Shown one piece after another: positions 51,516 to 60,068 of a stretch of 64,000 bases of DNA. Below the pieces are notes generated by a model, which worked only from the letters and a program-made list of their open reading frames with translations, did not search any database and had not been told where the DNA came from. The position numbers and the translations under genes are program-made. This DNA comes from DAIDKA01 sp963726995 (GTDB taxonomy: Bacteria > Pseudomonadota > Gammaproteobacteria > Steroidobacterales > Steroidobacteraceae). The stretch spans positions 962,736-1,026,735 of the forward strand of contig CAVSEP010000007.1 in NCBI GenBank assembly GCA_963726995.1. The letters run 5' to 3'. How positions within the stretch are numbered: position 1 is the stretch's first letter; each line of letters opens with the position of its first letter.

Positions 51516-52024
51516 GCAGAGAACGTCCGCAGCAGCACATACACGATCATGCCCAGATTCAGGTAGACGGTCGCCGACATGCCCGCAGCCCGGTACAGGG
51601 GATTGATCCGGTAACCGATCCAGAAGCAGACGCGGGCGAGGACGAAGACGATGGCGAGCGCCCAAAGGACCTGCAGATGCTGCACCGGCACCCTGGTGCC
51701 GAGCGCCAGGGATGCGATGGTAAACAGCACCGTCTGCTGCAGGGTGTTTTCGGCCACCCGTCCGTCGATCTGCATCGCCAGGCTCTCGGCGTGGCGCGTC
51801 GGGTCGATCGCCTCGCTGAGGAAGCGGGAGTTGCCTACCGAGGCGATCATGACGAACAGCGGCAGCACAGCGAAGACATCGGCCCCGAGCGCATAGGCCA
51901 GGCGATCCGCCGTTGTTCGTCAGGGTCGGTGCGGGCAACTCCGTGGCCAGGGACCACACGCCGAAGCCATGAGAACCACGCCGCTCGCGGCGCCAATCGC
52001 GACGATCTGCTGTTCTTTCTTCAT
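51512..52024 (-). pseudogene. MAPEG-like membrane protein gene with two compensating frameshifts
   Basis: The 3' part encodes MAPEG-type helices: LPLFVMIASVGNSRF, DGRVAENTLQQTVLF and ARVCFWIGYRINPLYRAAG. The family N-terminus (ATG at 52024, MKKEQQIVAIGAASGVVLM) lies in the same frame but runs into a stop. The middle (FGVWSLATELPAPTLTNN) reads in another frame. An apparent one-base loss near 51965 and one-base gain near 51910 would restore the gene. MAPEG proteins are glutathione/eicosanoid-type membrane enzymes. Either sequence errors or a decaying gene. Confidence 0.65.
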
Positions 52025-52077
52025 GGACAGGTCCGCGCGGTATTCAGCGGCGGTCAGCGGGCATGGCGGGCCGACCC

Positions 52078-52584
52078 CTACTCCTTCCAGTCATCCGGCG
52101 GTGCGGTTCCGCCCTTGATCTGGCGCGTCTTGTAGCGCCACTGACCATTCACTTTGACGAAGCTTGCGTACTCGCGTCCCTGAGTCGTGACCCGCAGGGG
52201 ATCGCCCTCCTTCTGGGTCAGGAATTCCGTGAAGATGAGCTTGGCGGTCGCCGAATTGCCGTGCACGACGATGAGCGGGTTGCTGATCGTCACGGTGAAG
52301 GCATAGGCCTTGGCGACCGGGCTGCTGCCGCCGCGTCCGTAGGCCTTGGCGATACCGTCCTTGCCCTTGAAATGGTTCGCGCCGAGGATCAGCTCGGCAT
52401 CGTCGGCGTAGAAATCCGAAAAGCTCTCGGGTTTCTCCTTGCCGAAGTTGTAGTAGTACCGCGTGATCAGATCCTGGATCTGGGCCCGATCCACCACGGT
52501 CTTCGCCGTAATCTCCTGGGCCTGTACGGCCCCGACGCACCCCAGAGCCAGGCATAGGGCCATTGCAAATGTCTTCACGGTCAT
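52078..52584 (-). CDS. Secreted SnoaL/NTF2-like protein
   Basis: A 168-residue exported protein (signal peptide cleaved near VQAQEI) with an NTF2-like fold: AQIQDLITRYYYNFGKEKPE, FYADDAELILG, and VHGNSATAKLIFTEFLTQKE ending in GQWRYKTRQIK. This group includes SnoaL-like isomerases and non-catalytic binding proteins; the catalytic residues cannot be assigned. Stand-alone gene with an ATG at 52584. Confidence 0.85.
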   Translation of the reverse strand: MTVKTFAMALCLALGCVGAVQAQEITAKTVVDRAQIQDLITRYYYNFGKEKPESFSDFYADDAELILGANHFKGKDGIAKAYGRGGSSPVAKAYAFTVTISNPLIVVHGNSATAKLIFTEFLTQKEGDPLRVTTQGREYASFVKVNGQWRYKTRQIKGGTAPPDDWKE

Positions 52585-52602
52585 CCCCTCGTTCTGTATT
52601 TT

Positions 52603-52956
52603 CTACTCTATGACACGCACGCCGGATATAAAGTACTCGGTGTCGCCGAAACAGGAGGTCGGTATCCAGCGGTGCTGGTCGTACTGCAGCGCCACGCGCT
52701 TCCCCAGACTCTTGTTGACGGTCTCGGCGACAGAGTCATTGGCGGCAGTGAACAGGAACTTCTCCGCCACGGTCCCGGGCATGGTCACCATGGCCATCTC
52801 GCCTTCCCAGGTCTTGCACAGCCACCCCTTCCGGGAGAATTTCTGCACGTAACCCGCGCGCTCGCCGCTGGCGTACGACCAATGCAGGGTGAGCCAGGTG
52901 AATCCGCACAGGCCGACAATCACGACCACGACGAAGATGATCAGAGCCTTAAGCAC
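52603..52956 (-). CDS. Membrane-anchored hypothetical protein
   Basis: A 117-residue protein with one N-terminal TM (KALIIFVVVVIVGLCGFTW) and an extracytoplasmic domain containing SYASGERAGYVQKFSRKGWL, CKTWEGEMAMVTMPG and PTSCFGDTEYFISGV with two cysteines. I recall similar conserved hypothetical proteins in gammaproteobacteria, with no known function. It is followed on the same strand by the SnoaL-like gene after an 18-bp gap. Confidence 0.75.
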   Translation of the reverse strand: MLKALIIFVVVVIVGLCGFTWLTLHWSYASGERAGYVQKFSRKGWLCKTWEGEMAMVTMPGTVAEKFLFTAANDSVAETVNKSLGKRVALQYDQHRWIPTSCFGDTEYFISGVRVIE

Positions 52957-53005
52957 GTTCCTTGTCCGGTTGAAGCGGCGTTGCTGAAAGTATACCCGTT
53001 GGCGC

Positions 53006-53353
53006 TCAAACCCTGCGGATGACCTCGTACCCGAATTCCGCCGACGTGTGTATGACGGCCCAATCGACGACCCAGATTGCCGCCGCCCCCACGCTCAGGG
53101 CGATGAGGATGCTCAGCGGGCGGCTCGCCCAGCGCGACCAGCCGCGCCTGGAAATCCAGAACAGGCAAAGCACCGCAAGGTAGATGTAGCCCAGCAAGGG
53201 CAGTGGCAGGAAGGCCTCGAAGGCCGCCGCACCGAGCGTTCGCGGAACGATGGGATACATCAGGCAGAACCAGAACAGCTCGGCACCGAGAATCACGACC
53301 ACCCAATGCCACCAGCGGCGTGGAAAGGCGAGATCCGGCATTAGCTCAATCAT
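53006..53353 (-). CDS. Three-TM hypothetical membrane protein
   Basis: A 115-residue protein starting MIELMPDLAFPRRWWHW with three hydrophobic segments (WVVVILGAELFWFCLMYPIV, LPLLGYIYLAVLCLFWI, ILIALSVGAAAIWVVDWAVI). No family recognised. The ATG at 53353 is chosen; the upstream extension in frame has poor coding character. The divergent gene at 53443 starts 90 bp away. Confidence 0.68.
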   Translation of the reverse strand: MIELMPDLAFPRRWWHWVVVILGAELFWFCLMYPIVPRTLGAAAFEAFLPLPLLGYIYLAVLCLFWISRRGWSRWASRPLSILIALSVGAAAIWVVDWAVIHTSAEFGYEVIRRV

Positions 53354-53442
53354 TCTGGTGTGTGCCGCGCGACATTCTGGTGGGTGCGAGTGTGCCCTGA
53401 ACGCAATGCACAAATCTTCCGGCAAGCGCGTACACTGGAAAA

Positions 53443-53742
53443 ATGGCTATTCTGCAAAGTCGATACTTCGTTCGCCTGCGGCCCGATCTGACACCGCAGG
53501 AGGCGAGCGAGTTCCGCGCGTTCGCGAAAAAGCCGCCGTCCGGCAAGCCGCCCAGCGACGTTCGACTCATTCTGGCGTGCGCGCGAATCGACCTGAGCCA
53601 TCATGTCTTCGCCAAATTGACCATCAACCTGGACGAGGGGGCGCCACCGATCGACCTGTGGGTACCCCACCAGGTCATCTTGATGATCGGGGATATCAGC
53701 GAGATGGAACGCGCTCCGGTGGTGTTCACCCCCATCGAGTAA
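53443..53742 (+). CDS. Hypothetical protein
   Basis: A 99-residue soluble protein beginning MAILQSRYFVRLRPDLTPQE, with an alpha region and then beta-rich VPHQVILMIGDISEMERAP. No family recognised. Codon positions look coding (GC at third positions), and the reading frame is free of long competing frames with a better start. Unlinked to its neighbours. Confidence 0.6.
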   Translation: MAILQSRYFVRLRPDLTPQEASEFRAFAKKPPSGKPPSDVRLILACARIDLSHHVFAKLTINLDEGAPPIDLWVPHQVILMIGDISEMERAPVVFTPIE

Positions 53743-53827
53743 GCCCCCCGCGCAGCATAAGCTCGCGCGGCGAGGGATCGGTCCGGCCGGGTGAGGTACC
53801 ATGCGGGCCAACACGGGGGGATAACGA

Positions 53828-54832
53828 ATGTCAGGTCGTTACTTGTTCGCCGCAGCGGCCGTCGCAACCATGTCGCTGGCTTTTGGCGCGATCCCACCCT
53901 CCGCCGCGATTGGCGGCGGCGTCGCACCCCCCTGCGACCGCAGCTGTATGACCGGTCTCGTCGATCGGTATCTCGCGGCCCTGGTTCGCCACGATCCGAC
54001 GGGGCTGCCGCTGAACCGCGACGTGAAGTTCACGGAGAACACGGCCCGACTGAAGGTCGGCAGCGAAGGACTGTGGGTGGCGGCCTCCGAGGTGCCGACC
54101 GGTTTTCGCATTTACGCCGTCGATGTCGGTGCCGGGCAGGTCGGATTCTATGGCGTGATGAAGGAACGCGACAGGCCACTGATCATCGCCCTGCGACTGA
54201 AGGTGGTGAACGGCCAGATCACCGAAATCGAGCATGTGCTGGCGCGCAATCTGCGCGCCGATGCGGTGCTCAATCTCGCCAAATCCCGGCCCGAGTTCGT
54301 CACCGCACTGCCGGCGGCGAACCGTCTGCCGCGCCAGCAGATGGTCAGTATCGCCGACAGCTATTTCGAAGCGATTGAGCATGCCAATGGCAAACTGGCG
54401 CCCTTCGCCGAGGAGTGCGTGCGCCGCGAAAATGGCGGCCAGACCACGCACAATGCGCACCCGGTGCCCTGGCCGGTGCCGCTCGGGTCCAAACAGGCCG
54501 ATGACGCCATGGCCTACATCGGTACGTTGAGCTGCAGCGATCAGCTGGACACCCATGTGATGGACTTCATCACCCGACTGTGGCCGCGCCGGCACGAGAT
54601 TGTCGACGAAGAGCTTGGAATCGTGTTCTCGTTCCCGATGTTCCAGCACCGCGGCGGATCGGGGACGCTCAAGATCTACAACGTGCCCGGCACCGATACC
54701 CTGCCGCTGGGCGGATCCTCGTCCAACATGCAGGCCGGAGAACTCTTCAAGATCGACCGCGGCCGCATCGTCGCTGTCGAGGCCATGGGCGCCACCCTGC
54801 CATACGGCACCAGGAGTCCCTGGGCTGATTGA
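53828..54832 (+). CDS. Secreted protein, paralogue of the gene at 47510-48361
   Basis: A 334-residue exported protein (signal peptide about 1-27). The mature N-terminus CDRSCMTGLVDRYLAALVRH with TGLPLNRDVKFTEN parallels CTRGGLQQAVDLYLAAQAKG with SGLPLAKAVGYWEN of the other copy. The second unit (QQMVSIADSYFEAIEHANGK, CVRRENGG) and the RRHEIVDEELGIVFSFPMF segment also align. Likely two NTF2-like domains. Function unknown; catalytic residues not identifiable. The ATG at 53828 follows the short GGGG-rich leader. Confidence 0.8.
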   Translation: MSGRYLFAAAAVATMSLAFGAIPPSAAIGGGVAPPCDRSCMTGLVDRYLAALVRHDPTGLPLNRDVKFTENTARLKVGSEGLWVAASEVPTGFRIYAVDVGAGQVGFYGVMKERDRPLIIALRLKVVNGQITEIEHVLARNLRADAVLNLAKSRPEFVTALPAANRLPRQQMVSIADSYFEAIEHANGKLAPFAEECVRRENGGQTTHNAHPVPWPVPLGSKQADDAMAYIGTLSCSDQLDTHVMDFITRLWPRRHEIVDEELGIVFSFPMFQHRGGSGTLKIYNVPGTDTLPLGGSSSNMQAGELFKIDRGRIVAVEAMGATLPYGTRSPWAD

Positions 54833-54997
54833 GCGAGTCCACGAAGCGGACACCCCGCAGCCTCCGGCCCGCGAAGATCAGGTTGATGGGGAACGATCTG
54901 GTCGCGCGCTGGGCAAGCTCGTGCGTAATCGGGCCCAGGGTCGTCGAGTTGGCCATATTCCACATCGCGGCGATCCGAAGCCGGATGCGTACGCCAT

Positions 54998-55519
54998 TCA
55001 CGGCAGTGCCGTCGGCGGATCCGTCGCCCTGGGCGGCAGCGGGCCGCCGCCATAGCTTGGAATGATCGTGCGAATGTTCTTCTGCGAAAACCCGATGCCG
55101 TCAACGAATCGCCACGACACGCCCTCGTCTTCCGACACGCCGATGAAATAGGCCGCCTGCGAATAACGCTGCCCTTGAACGCTCATCGTTTCCTGGTAGG
55201 GAATGAAGATGTACTGCTTGCCGTCACCGGCAAACGGTGAACCGGCCGCCCCGATTTCAAATCGCTCCGTGACTCCATGGGCAACCTTGATGTTCTCGAA
55301 GGATGCATTGAGTTGCGCCCGAAGTTCCCCGAAATCGAAGCCCTGTTGTTCGAGCTGCTTGGTGTAGGTCCACTTCATGGTGCAGTCCGTATCCAGGGCC
55401 TTCATGCACTCTGCCAGCGCCCTCGCATCGCGAAGCGCGTTGGCGGCGCCATCGGCAGCGCTCGCGACCGGCGCGATGCCGAGCAGCCCGACGGCAAGCA
55501 GGACTCTTGCATCAACCAT
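54998..55519 (-). CDS. Secreted hypothetical protein
   Basis: A 173-residue exported protein from the ATG at 55519 (MVDARVLLAVGLLGIAPVAS; an in-frame ATG at 55534 would add five residues). The mature part has two Cys (LAECMKALDTDCTMKWTY) and the segment GKQYIFIPYQETMSVQGQRY. It ends in SQAAYFIGVSEDEGVSWRFV and DGIGFSQKNIRTIIPSYGGG, a pattern I recall from uncharacterised periplasmic proteins. No function can be given. Confidence 0.75.
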   Translation of the reverse strand: MVDARVLLAVGLLGIAPVASAADGAANALRDARALAECMKALDTDCTMKWTYTKQLEQQGFDFGELRAQLNASFENIKVAHGVTERFEIGAAGSPFAGDGKQYIFIPYQETMSVQGQRYSQAAYFIGVSEDEGVSWRFVDGIGFSQKNIRTIIPSYGGGPLPPRATDPPTALP

Positions 55520-55541
55520 AGAACTCAACTCCATCAGACGC

Positions 55542-56123
55542 CTACGGCGTCAACCGCCCTGGCGCACCTCGTAACGAAGACCCACCATGCCGCTGCGGTA
55601 GGCCTTGACCTCCGTCAGATGAAGCGGGACGTTCTCGGTCGAGCTTGTCGAAAAAGGGTATCCCAACGCCAATCAGGACCGGCAGGATCGAATACCGAAG
55701 CTCATCGGCAAGTCCAAGACGCAGGCATTCGCCGCAGACGGTACCCCCGCCGACGACCCAGATGCTGCGAAAGGCGGGCCGCAGCTGCTCATTGACGAAC
55801 TTTGCAAGATCGCCTGATTGGAACCTGACGGTATCCCGCACACGAGGCAGATCGCGACTCGTGAGGACGAAGGTGGGTTTGTCGCCGTAGGCCCAGCCGA
55901 ATCCCTTGGACTCGAACTGCAGCGCCGTCTCGTAGGTCCTCGAGCCCATGACGTAGCAATCGATGGTCTTGAGAAAGCTCTCGACGAACTGTGGATCCAG
56001 GGTATCCCCGCCGGCGAATTCGTCGGAAGTTTCGAGCCAGTCGACGCCGCCGTCCTTTCTGGCGATAAACCCGTCAAGGCTCGCAGCCATGTGGATGGTA
56101 ACGCGCGATCCCGAGTCCGACAT
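55542..56123 (-). CDS. Dihydrofolate reductase-like (RibD_C) protein with frameshifted C-terminus
   Basis: RibD C-terminal/DHFR-like reductase. The N-terminal IHMAASLDGFIARKDGGVDW, DCYVMGSRTYETALQF, VVGGGTVCGECLRLGLADEL and LPVLIGVGIPFFDKL are intact. After RERP the frame shifts: the expected tail LHLTEVKAYRSGMVGLRYEV reads in the next frame and stops at 55550. One extra base in the GGG at 55626-55628 explains this. As read, the protein has 193 residues with about 30 aberrant ones. Its start is 18 bp after the cupin gene on the same strand. True folate activity is unlikely; substrates of this group are unknown. Confidence 0.8.
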   Translation of the reverse strand: MSDSGSRVTIHMAASLDGFIARKDGGVDWLETSDEFAGGDTLDPQFVESFLKTIDCYVMGSRTYETALQFESKGFGWAYGDKPTFVLTSRDLPRVRDTVRFQSGDLAKFVNEQLRPAFRSIWVVGGGTVCGECLRLGLADELRYSILPVLIGVGIPFFDKLDRERPASSDGGQGLPQRHGGSSLRGAPGRLTP

Positions 56124-56141
56124 TGATCCTGCCTCACAGTC

Positions 56142-56573
56142 CTACGGAGCTGCTTGTAGCACCGGGCGGTGCTGAGTACCCAGGCCGGCGGTAATCGCCA
56201 ACAGGCGAGCCGGCTCGGCCACCTTGGCTGTATGCCACACTCCCTTCGGAATCACCAGCAGCCGTCCCGCGGCCAGAACGATCTGCCTCAGACCCTCGGA
56301 ACACTCCAGTACAAAGGTCGCCTTGCCCTCGAGCATGAAAAGGATCTCATCGCCCGCGGGGTGCATTTCCCACATCTTCCAGTCGGCGTCCATGGACATC
56401 GCCGACAGCAACCGTCCCTGCGCGCTCGCCATCAGCCGCCGGATACCAGGATCGGTGGCGTTGCCGGACATCAACTGGCTCCAGAACTCGCCACCACCCG
56501 GCAGCGCCACCGCTGCCCCATCGGACTCCAGCAGCAGATAGCCGTTCATGGGGTTGATCGTTTCTTCCGCCAT
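56142..56573 (-). CDS. Cupin domain protein
   Basis: A 143-residue single-domain cupin. It shows MSMDADWKMWEMHPAGDEIL, FMLEGKATFVLECSEGLR and VIPKGVWHTAKVAEPARLLA, i.e. both cupin motifs, with metal-ligand candidates His, Glu and the C-terminal His (GVWHTA). Function unknown. It precedes the DHFR-like gene in a probable two-gene operon, 18 bp apart. Confidence 0.85.
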   Translation of the reverse strand: MAEETINPMNGYLLLESDGAAVALPGGGEFWSQLMSGNATDPGIRRLMASAQGRLLSAMSMDADWKMWEMHPAGDEILFMLEGKATFVLECSEGLRQIVLAAGRLLVIPKGVWHTAKVAEPARLLAITAGLGTQHRPVLQAAP

Positions 56574-56601
56574 AGTGTCTTCTCCGCCCCCCCGGTCGCG
56601 C

Positions 56602-57078
56602 TCAGTCCAGATTTCGGGACATGAGCGCGTTCGGAATCACGATGCCATTGACTTCAGGGTACCGCTGTTCGACGACGACAAAGCCGAACCTTGCAAAGAA
56701 CGGCTGGGCCGTCCGACTTACATCGGAGGTCAGAACGCGCACGCCGGACGATCGGGCCTCCGCGAGGATACGCTCCATGAGCGCAGTTCCGATTCCACGA
56801 CGCGCATGCCTGCCGGAAACGTAGAAGTGATCGATGTAGCCGCTCGACTGGACATCGGCGTAGCCGACGCGCTCATCGTCGAGCAGCGCGACGAAGGGGT
56901 TGATCCCACGGATTCTCGCCTGCCAAAGTCCGGCGTCCGGACTGCGAGGCGCCCAGGCCGCGATCTGTTCGGCCGAGTAGTCGCGACGGGCGAGCTGATG
57001 CACAGCCGTATAGAAGACTTCCATCAAGGACGCCTCCTCGCCTGGCAGGAACCGTCGGATTTCAACGCGGTCATTCAC
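56602..57078 (-). CDS. GNAT family N-acetyltransferase
   Basis: A 158-residue acetyltransferase. IRRFLPGEEASLMEVFYTAV starts the fold, YIDHFYVSGRHARRGIGTAL is the acetyl-CoA loop (R-x-x-G-x-G/A form RRGIGT), and PFFARFGFVVVEQR is the C-terminal motif. The GTG at 57078 is chosen for the normal family length; an ATG 63 bp further upstream would overlap the next gene. Substrate unknown. Confidence 0.88.
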   Translation of the reverse strand: MNDRVEIRRFLPGEEASLMEVFYTAVHQLARRDYSAEQIAAWAPRSPDAGLWQARIRGINPFVALLDDERVGYADVQSSGYIDHFYVSGRHARRGIGTALMERILAEARSSGVRVLTSDVSRTAQPFFARFGFVVVEQRYPEVNGIVIPNALMSRNLD

Positions 57079-57110
57079 AGTCGATTCAGCGGATCGGGCA
57101 GCCGGCCATT

Positions 57111-57476
57111 TCAATGATGTCCACAGAACTGCCTCTCGCACGGTATCCCATCGCCGTCACCATCCATCTTCGTTCCTGGGCAATGGGCCAGGAAGAATTT
57201 CGCTTCTTCGCACGAGGTCATCTGTGAACAGTACACCCTTCCGTCGCACGCGAACTTGGCACTCGCGTCCGGCAGACGTGGCAGATCCGCCGAAGCCGCC
57301 GTTAACGCTGGGCCCTCCGATGCCGCCTCAGGGGCTCTGCCTGGCGGCATATCGATACGGGTAGTTGCTTCCACAGGGCGGTCCGCGGGCCGTCCGGAGG
57401 GCGGCAGCACCCGCGACCGGTGCGCGAGATTCCACGCTACGGCAACGACCAGGATGAGAAAGCCCAAGCGTTTCAA
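57111..57476 (-). CDS. Excalibur calcium-binding domain protein
   Basis: A 121-residue protein with an N-terminal TM/signal (KRLGFLILVVAVAWNLA), a Pro/Ala linker and a C-terminal excalibur domain: FACDGRVYCSQMTSCEEAKF ending in the calcium loop DGDGDGIPCERQFC. The start is TTG at 57476, supported by a near-perfect AAGGAGGT site 5 nt before it; there is no ATG in this position. Likely a surface or periplasmic calcium-binding protein. Confidence 0.85.
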   Translation of the reverse strand: MKRLGFLILVVAVAWNLAHRSRVLPPSGRPADRPVEATTRIDMPPGRAPEAASEGPALTAASADLPRLPDASAKFACDGRVYCSQMTSCEEAKFFLAHCPGTKMDGDGDGIPCERQFCGHH

Positions 57477-57540
57477 ACCCCACCTCCTTTGGGAGCTGAT
57501 GGATCGGGCATGGCGAGTACGAACAGTAGGACCCCGATTG

Positions 57541-57759
57541 TCAGGGCGAAGAGGCGCGGGTTCTGTTGCCGAGGATACGTGCCGGCAGGAACAGCAAGCC
57601 GCGAAGCAGTGCAAACAGTGCCTCGAAGGTGATTCCGACCAGTCGAAACGGCAGCGACACGAGCCACACGAGGGGCCAGAGCAACAACGCCAGCAAGGCG
57701 ACCGGCCAGCAAAGGACGAAAAGGATGCACCAGAGGACAAGCACGAGCAGCGTTTTCAT
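57541..57759 (-). CDS. Small hydrophobic membrane protein
   Basis: A 72-residue, very Leu/Trp-rich protein (KTLLVLVLWCILFVLCWPVA, LLALLLWPLVWLVSLPF) with two to three membrane segments and a basic tail NRTRASSP. No family recognised. GGAG just upstream of the ATG at 57759 supports translation. It lies 64 bp upstream of the excalibur gene on the same strand. Confidence 0.68.
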   Translation of the reverse strand: MKTLLVLVLWCILFVLCWPVALLALLLWPLVWLVSLPFRLVGITFEALFALLRGLLFLPARILGNRTRASSP

Positions 57760-57835
57760 TGCGCTCCATGAAGCCGTCGGTCTTGCTCAGCGTACATCCA
57801 GACCGTCGCGTATCCCAAAGCATCGGGCCGCGGAT

Positions 57836-58210
57836 TCACAGGCTCAATCCAACCCTGAGTTTCGAGATGTCATAGGAATGAACCTCGCCATTGCGGCGAT
57901 TGATGGCATACCAGCCCATCAGGTTGCTGCAGTCGCCGCTGCAGGCGCGGTTCGAGCGAAGCGCCACCACGAACCAACGATTGCCCGAGAGGTTCGAGAA
58001 ATCGCAGAACCATCCCGCCCCGGGCGGCCCGGATTCGGGCAGCGATTCCAGTCTGGCCACCCGCTTCTTGAGCAAAGAGCAGGAAGAGGCCTTGGTGAGA
58101 TGCGCTCCGGCTATGGCACTGGCATTCGGCAGTAGCGCCAATGGGAGGGCCGCCACGAGGACGCCCATGCCCGCACGCAGGAATGTGGCCCGAGCCAAGC
58201 TCGCGCGCAT
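57836..58210 (-). CDS. Secreted hypothetical protein
   Basis: A 124-residue exported protein (signal MRASLARATFLRAGMGVLVA...ASAIAG). The mature part has five Cys (SSCSLL, WFCDFSNLSGN, ACSGDCSNL), likely forming disulfides, and the closing segment LMGWYAINRRNGEVHSYDIS. It resembles small lipase-inhibitor-sized periplasmic proteins without a clear family. The ATG at 58210 is chosen because it gives the signal peptide directly; the frame is open further upstream. Confidence 0.7.
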   Translation of the reverse strand: MRASLARATFLRAGMGVLVAALPLALLPNASAIAGAHLTKASSCSLLKKRVARLESLPESGPPGAGWFCDFSNLSGNRWFVVALRSNRACSGDCSNLMGWYAINRRNGEVHSYDISKLRVGLSL

Positions 58211-58430
58211 CTTAGAGCACCTTCCGCAACTGCAGTACCGGCAAGCCTGGGCCTCATGGACTCGGGGGGAGACGTTCAGCGACGCATGTAGCGTTCGCGG
58301 GACGCGCCTGCATTCCACCACAACACTGCCAGCTGGCGCAAAAGCCCGCACCAGCAGCTAACGCCAGCGCCGGGTTGCGCGCCGCAGCATTGCTTCAGGC
58401 CTGACATGCCAGGCCGTCCCTCTACGCCAG

Positions 58431-58872
58431 CTAGGAAACATTCCTCGGCCCGCCGCCATAAACGTACGGATTGTGGATTTCCATCATGCGATCCGGAGCG
58501 GCCAGCGGTCTGAATCCGAACTTCTCATACAAGGCGTGGGCGTCACGTGTCGCAAGCAGCATTCGACGCACACCCTGCAAGTCCGGATGTCCCACTATCT
58601 GCTCCAGCAAACGCAGCGACAAACCCTGCCCGCGGTGCTGCGCCAAGATGTACACGTCGGCAAGATACGCAAATGTCGCCTTGTCCGCGACGCCCCCCGG
58701 CAAAGCCGACCTGTCCAGAGTCATTGAAGACGCCGAAACAAATGGAGTTCGCAATCGCGAGTTCAACGACTGAACGAGGAATCCCCGGCGACCAGTACGA
58801 TTCCGAGAGGAAACGATGGATGCCGTCGAAATCCAATCGTGACTTGTCGCATGTGATTTCGTATGAGGTCAT
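58431..58872 (-). pseudogene. GNAT acetyltransferase gene broken by a frameshift in a C/G homopolymer
   Basis: The 5' frame (ATG at 58872) encodes YEITCDKSRLDFDGIHRFLS, then SESYWSPGIPRSVVELAIAN and VFNDSGQVGFA. The 3' frame carries the rest of the fold: ADKATFAYLADVYILAQHRG with the acetyl-CoA loop HRGQGLSLRLLE and DAHALYEKFGFRPL. The switch lies at a run of six C (plus strand 58693-58698); five would give a continuous protein of about 146 residues. Homopolymer error or real mutation cannot be told apart here. Confidence 0.75.
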
Positions 58873-59232
58873 GAGTTTCAGGGAATTGCGGCGCCGCGGC
58901 GCACACGATCAAAACCATGTCAGGCGGCTCTCGCGCTCATGAACAGACAAGGATCATAATCGATGATCGTTGCGAGGAGAAATAGCAGAGCCTTGCCCAC
59001 AAAGCGGAACGCTTTGGAGATCGGCCTGGTCCTGAACAGGCAACAGGGAAGTCGGATAGGGGGAATCGGAGCCACGATCAAGAGACGACGCGCCTTACGC
59101 CTCGGTGCACGGCGTCCACCCTGCGCCCTCTAGGCGGAAGCGGTGCGAATCGGTCATTCGGGCGCTCTATTTATGACGCTTTCGCTTCAAAGCATGCAGG
59201 ATTCGGCCAGGCTGACGCAATGCAGCCTCAAG
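58873..59232. other. Intergenic stretch without recognisable features
   Basis: About 360 bp between the broken acetyltransferase gene and the SnoaL-like gene. GC is lower than in the core of the window. I see no credible ORF, tRNA, terminator, repeat or attachment core here. Confidence 0.5.
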
Positions 59233-59604
59233 CTAGCCAAGTACACTGCCATATAGAGCGGCTCCTCTTACGACTCGGCACTGGTCGTCAAACCACAGGA
59301 TTTCCGCGACCATCCTGTTGCGCGCTACGCTGCGGTAGTAGATGGCAACGGTATCGACTCCGACAAGTACGCCGTGCAGTTCGAAGTGCAACGACCGCTC
59401 CGCCGACAGTCCCAATTTCCAGTATGGCCGAACGGCTTCCTTGCCCCTGAGCGCCCCGCTGGGCACTCCCATCCTCTCGGCGATTAGCGGCGAGCTCATC
59501 TCGAATTCGTCGCTGTAGTGCGAAAGTATGCGCTCGAGGTCATGAGCGTTCCACGCCGCGATCCACTCCGCGGCAAATTTGGCCGCCCACTCTTCGCTGA
59601 TCAT
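59233..59604 (-). CDS. SnoaL-like/NTF2-like protein
   Basis: A 123-residue protein of the nuclear-transport-factor-2 fold: MISEEWAAKFAAEWIAAWNA with HDLERILSHYSDEFEMSSPL, a cavity-lining VRPYWKLGLSAERSLHFELH and IYYRSVARNRMVAEILWFDD. No signal peptide. The ATG at 59604 has GGGAATAGG just before it and is preferred to an ATG 15 bp upstream. Function unknown; stand-alone gene. Confidence 0.82.
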   Translation of the reverse strand: MISEEWAAKFAAEWIAAWNAHDLERILSHYSDEFEMSSPLIAERMGVPSGALRGKEAVRPYWKLGLSAERSLHFELHGVLVGVDTVAIYYRSVARNRMVAEILWFDDQCRVVRGAALYGSVLG

Positions 59605-59648
59605 CCTATTCCCCTTCAATGATGCGGCCGCCCCGCAAAGCTACGGAC

Positions 59649-60056
59649 TCATTGTTTGGGAATGCCTGGCAATGAACCGACGGCCTGCGACCAGGACAAT
59701 GCCGAACTGCACCAGATTCGACGCCGGGGTCCCAGCTGCTCTCTTTGTGCGAGACCACCCACCCGCAGCGTGCGCGTGGCCGGGTCACTCTCGTCGGCGC
59801 TAGCGTATATGGGCGAGCCACAGAGGGGGCAAAAGGCGTGGCGGCGCATCATGCCGCTTGCGGCGGTGGTCTTGAGGTAGACGCTTGGCGATCCCGTGAG
59901 AAGCCGAAAGGTACCGGCTAGCGACGGGACGGAAACCCGGAATGCCGAGCCGGTGAGCACCTGGCAATCGGTGCAGTGGCAGATGCCGCTGCGCTCGGGG
60001 TCGACTTGCGCCTCGTAGGTAATCTGGCCACAGTGGCACGATCCGTTGACTTTCAT
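59649..60056 (-). CDS. GFA-family (glutathione-dependent formaldehyde-activating-like) protein
   Basis: Zinc-binding protein of 135 residues with the CENP-V/GFA fold. Zinc ligands are in NGSCHCGQITYEA, GICHCTDCQVLTG and FCPLCGSPIYA, followed by the typical RIWCSSALSW tail. Such proteins are often named S-(hydroxymethyl)glutathione synthase, but the enzymatic claim is disputed for the family. The ATG at 60056 matches relatives (MKVNGSCHCG); an ATG 12 bp upstream is also possible. Confidence 0.87.
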   Translation of the reverse strand: MKVNGSCHCGQITYEAQVDPERSGICHCTDCQVLTGSAFRVSVPSLAGTFRLLTGSPSVYLKTTAASGMMRRHAFCPLCGSPIYASADESDPATRTLRVGGLAQREQLGPRRRIWCSSALSWSQAVGSLPGIPKQ

Positions 60057-60068
60057 CTGCGTAATCAT

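Noticed and set aside
54747..55065. Overlapping short ORFs on both strands between the secreted genes (plus 54829-55065; minus 54747-55001)
   Set aside because: Both have GC-rich third positions but neither shows a family pattern, ribosome site or convincing start. The region is only about 165 bp free of annotated genes. Left unannotated.
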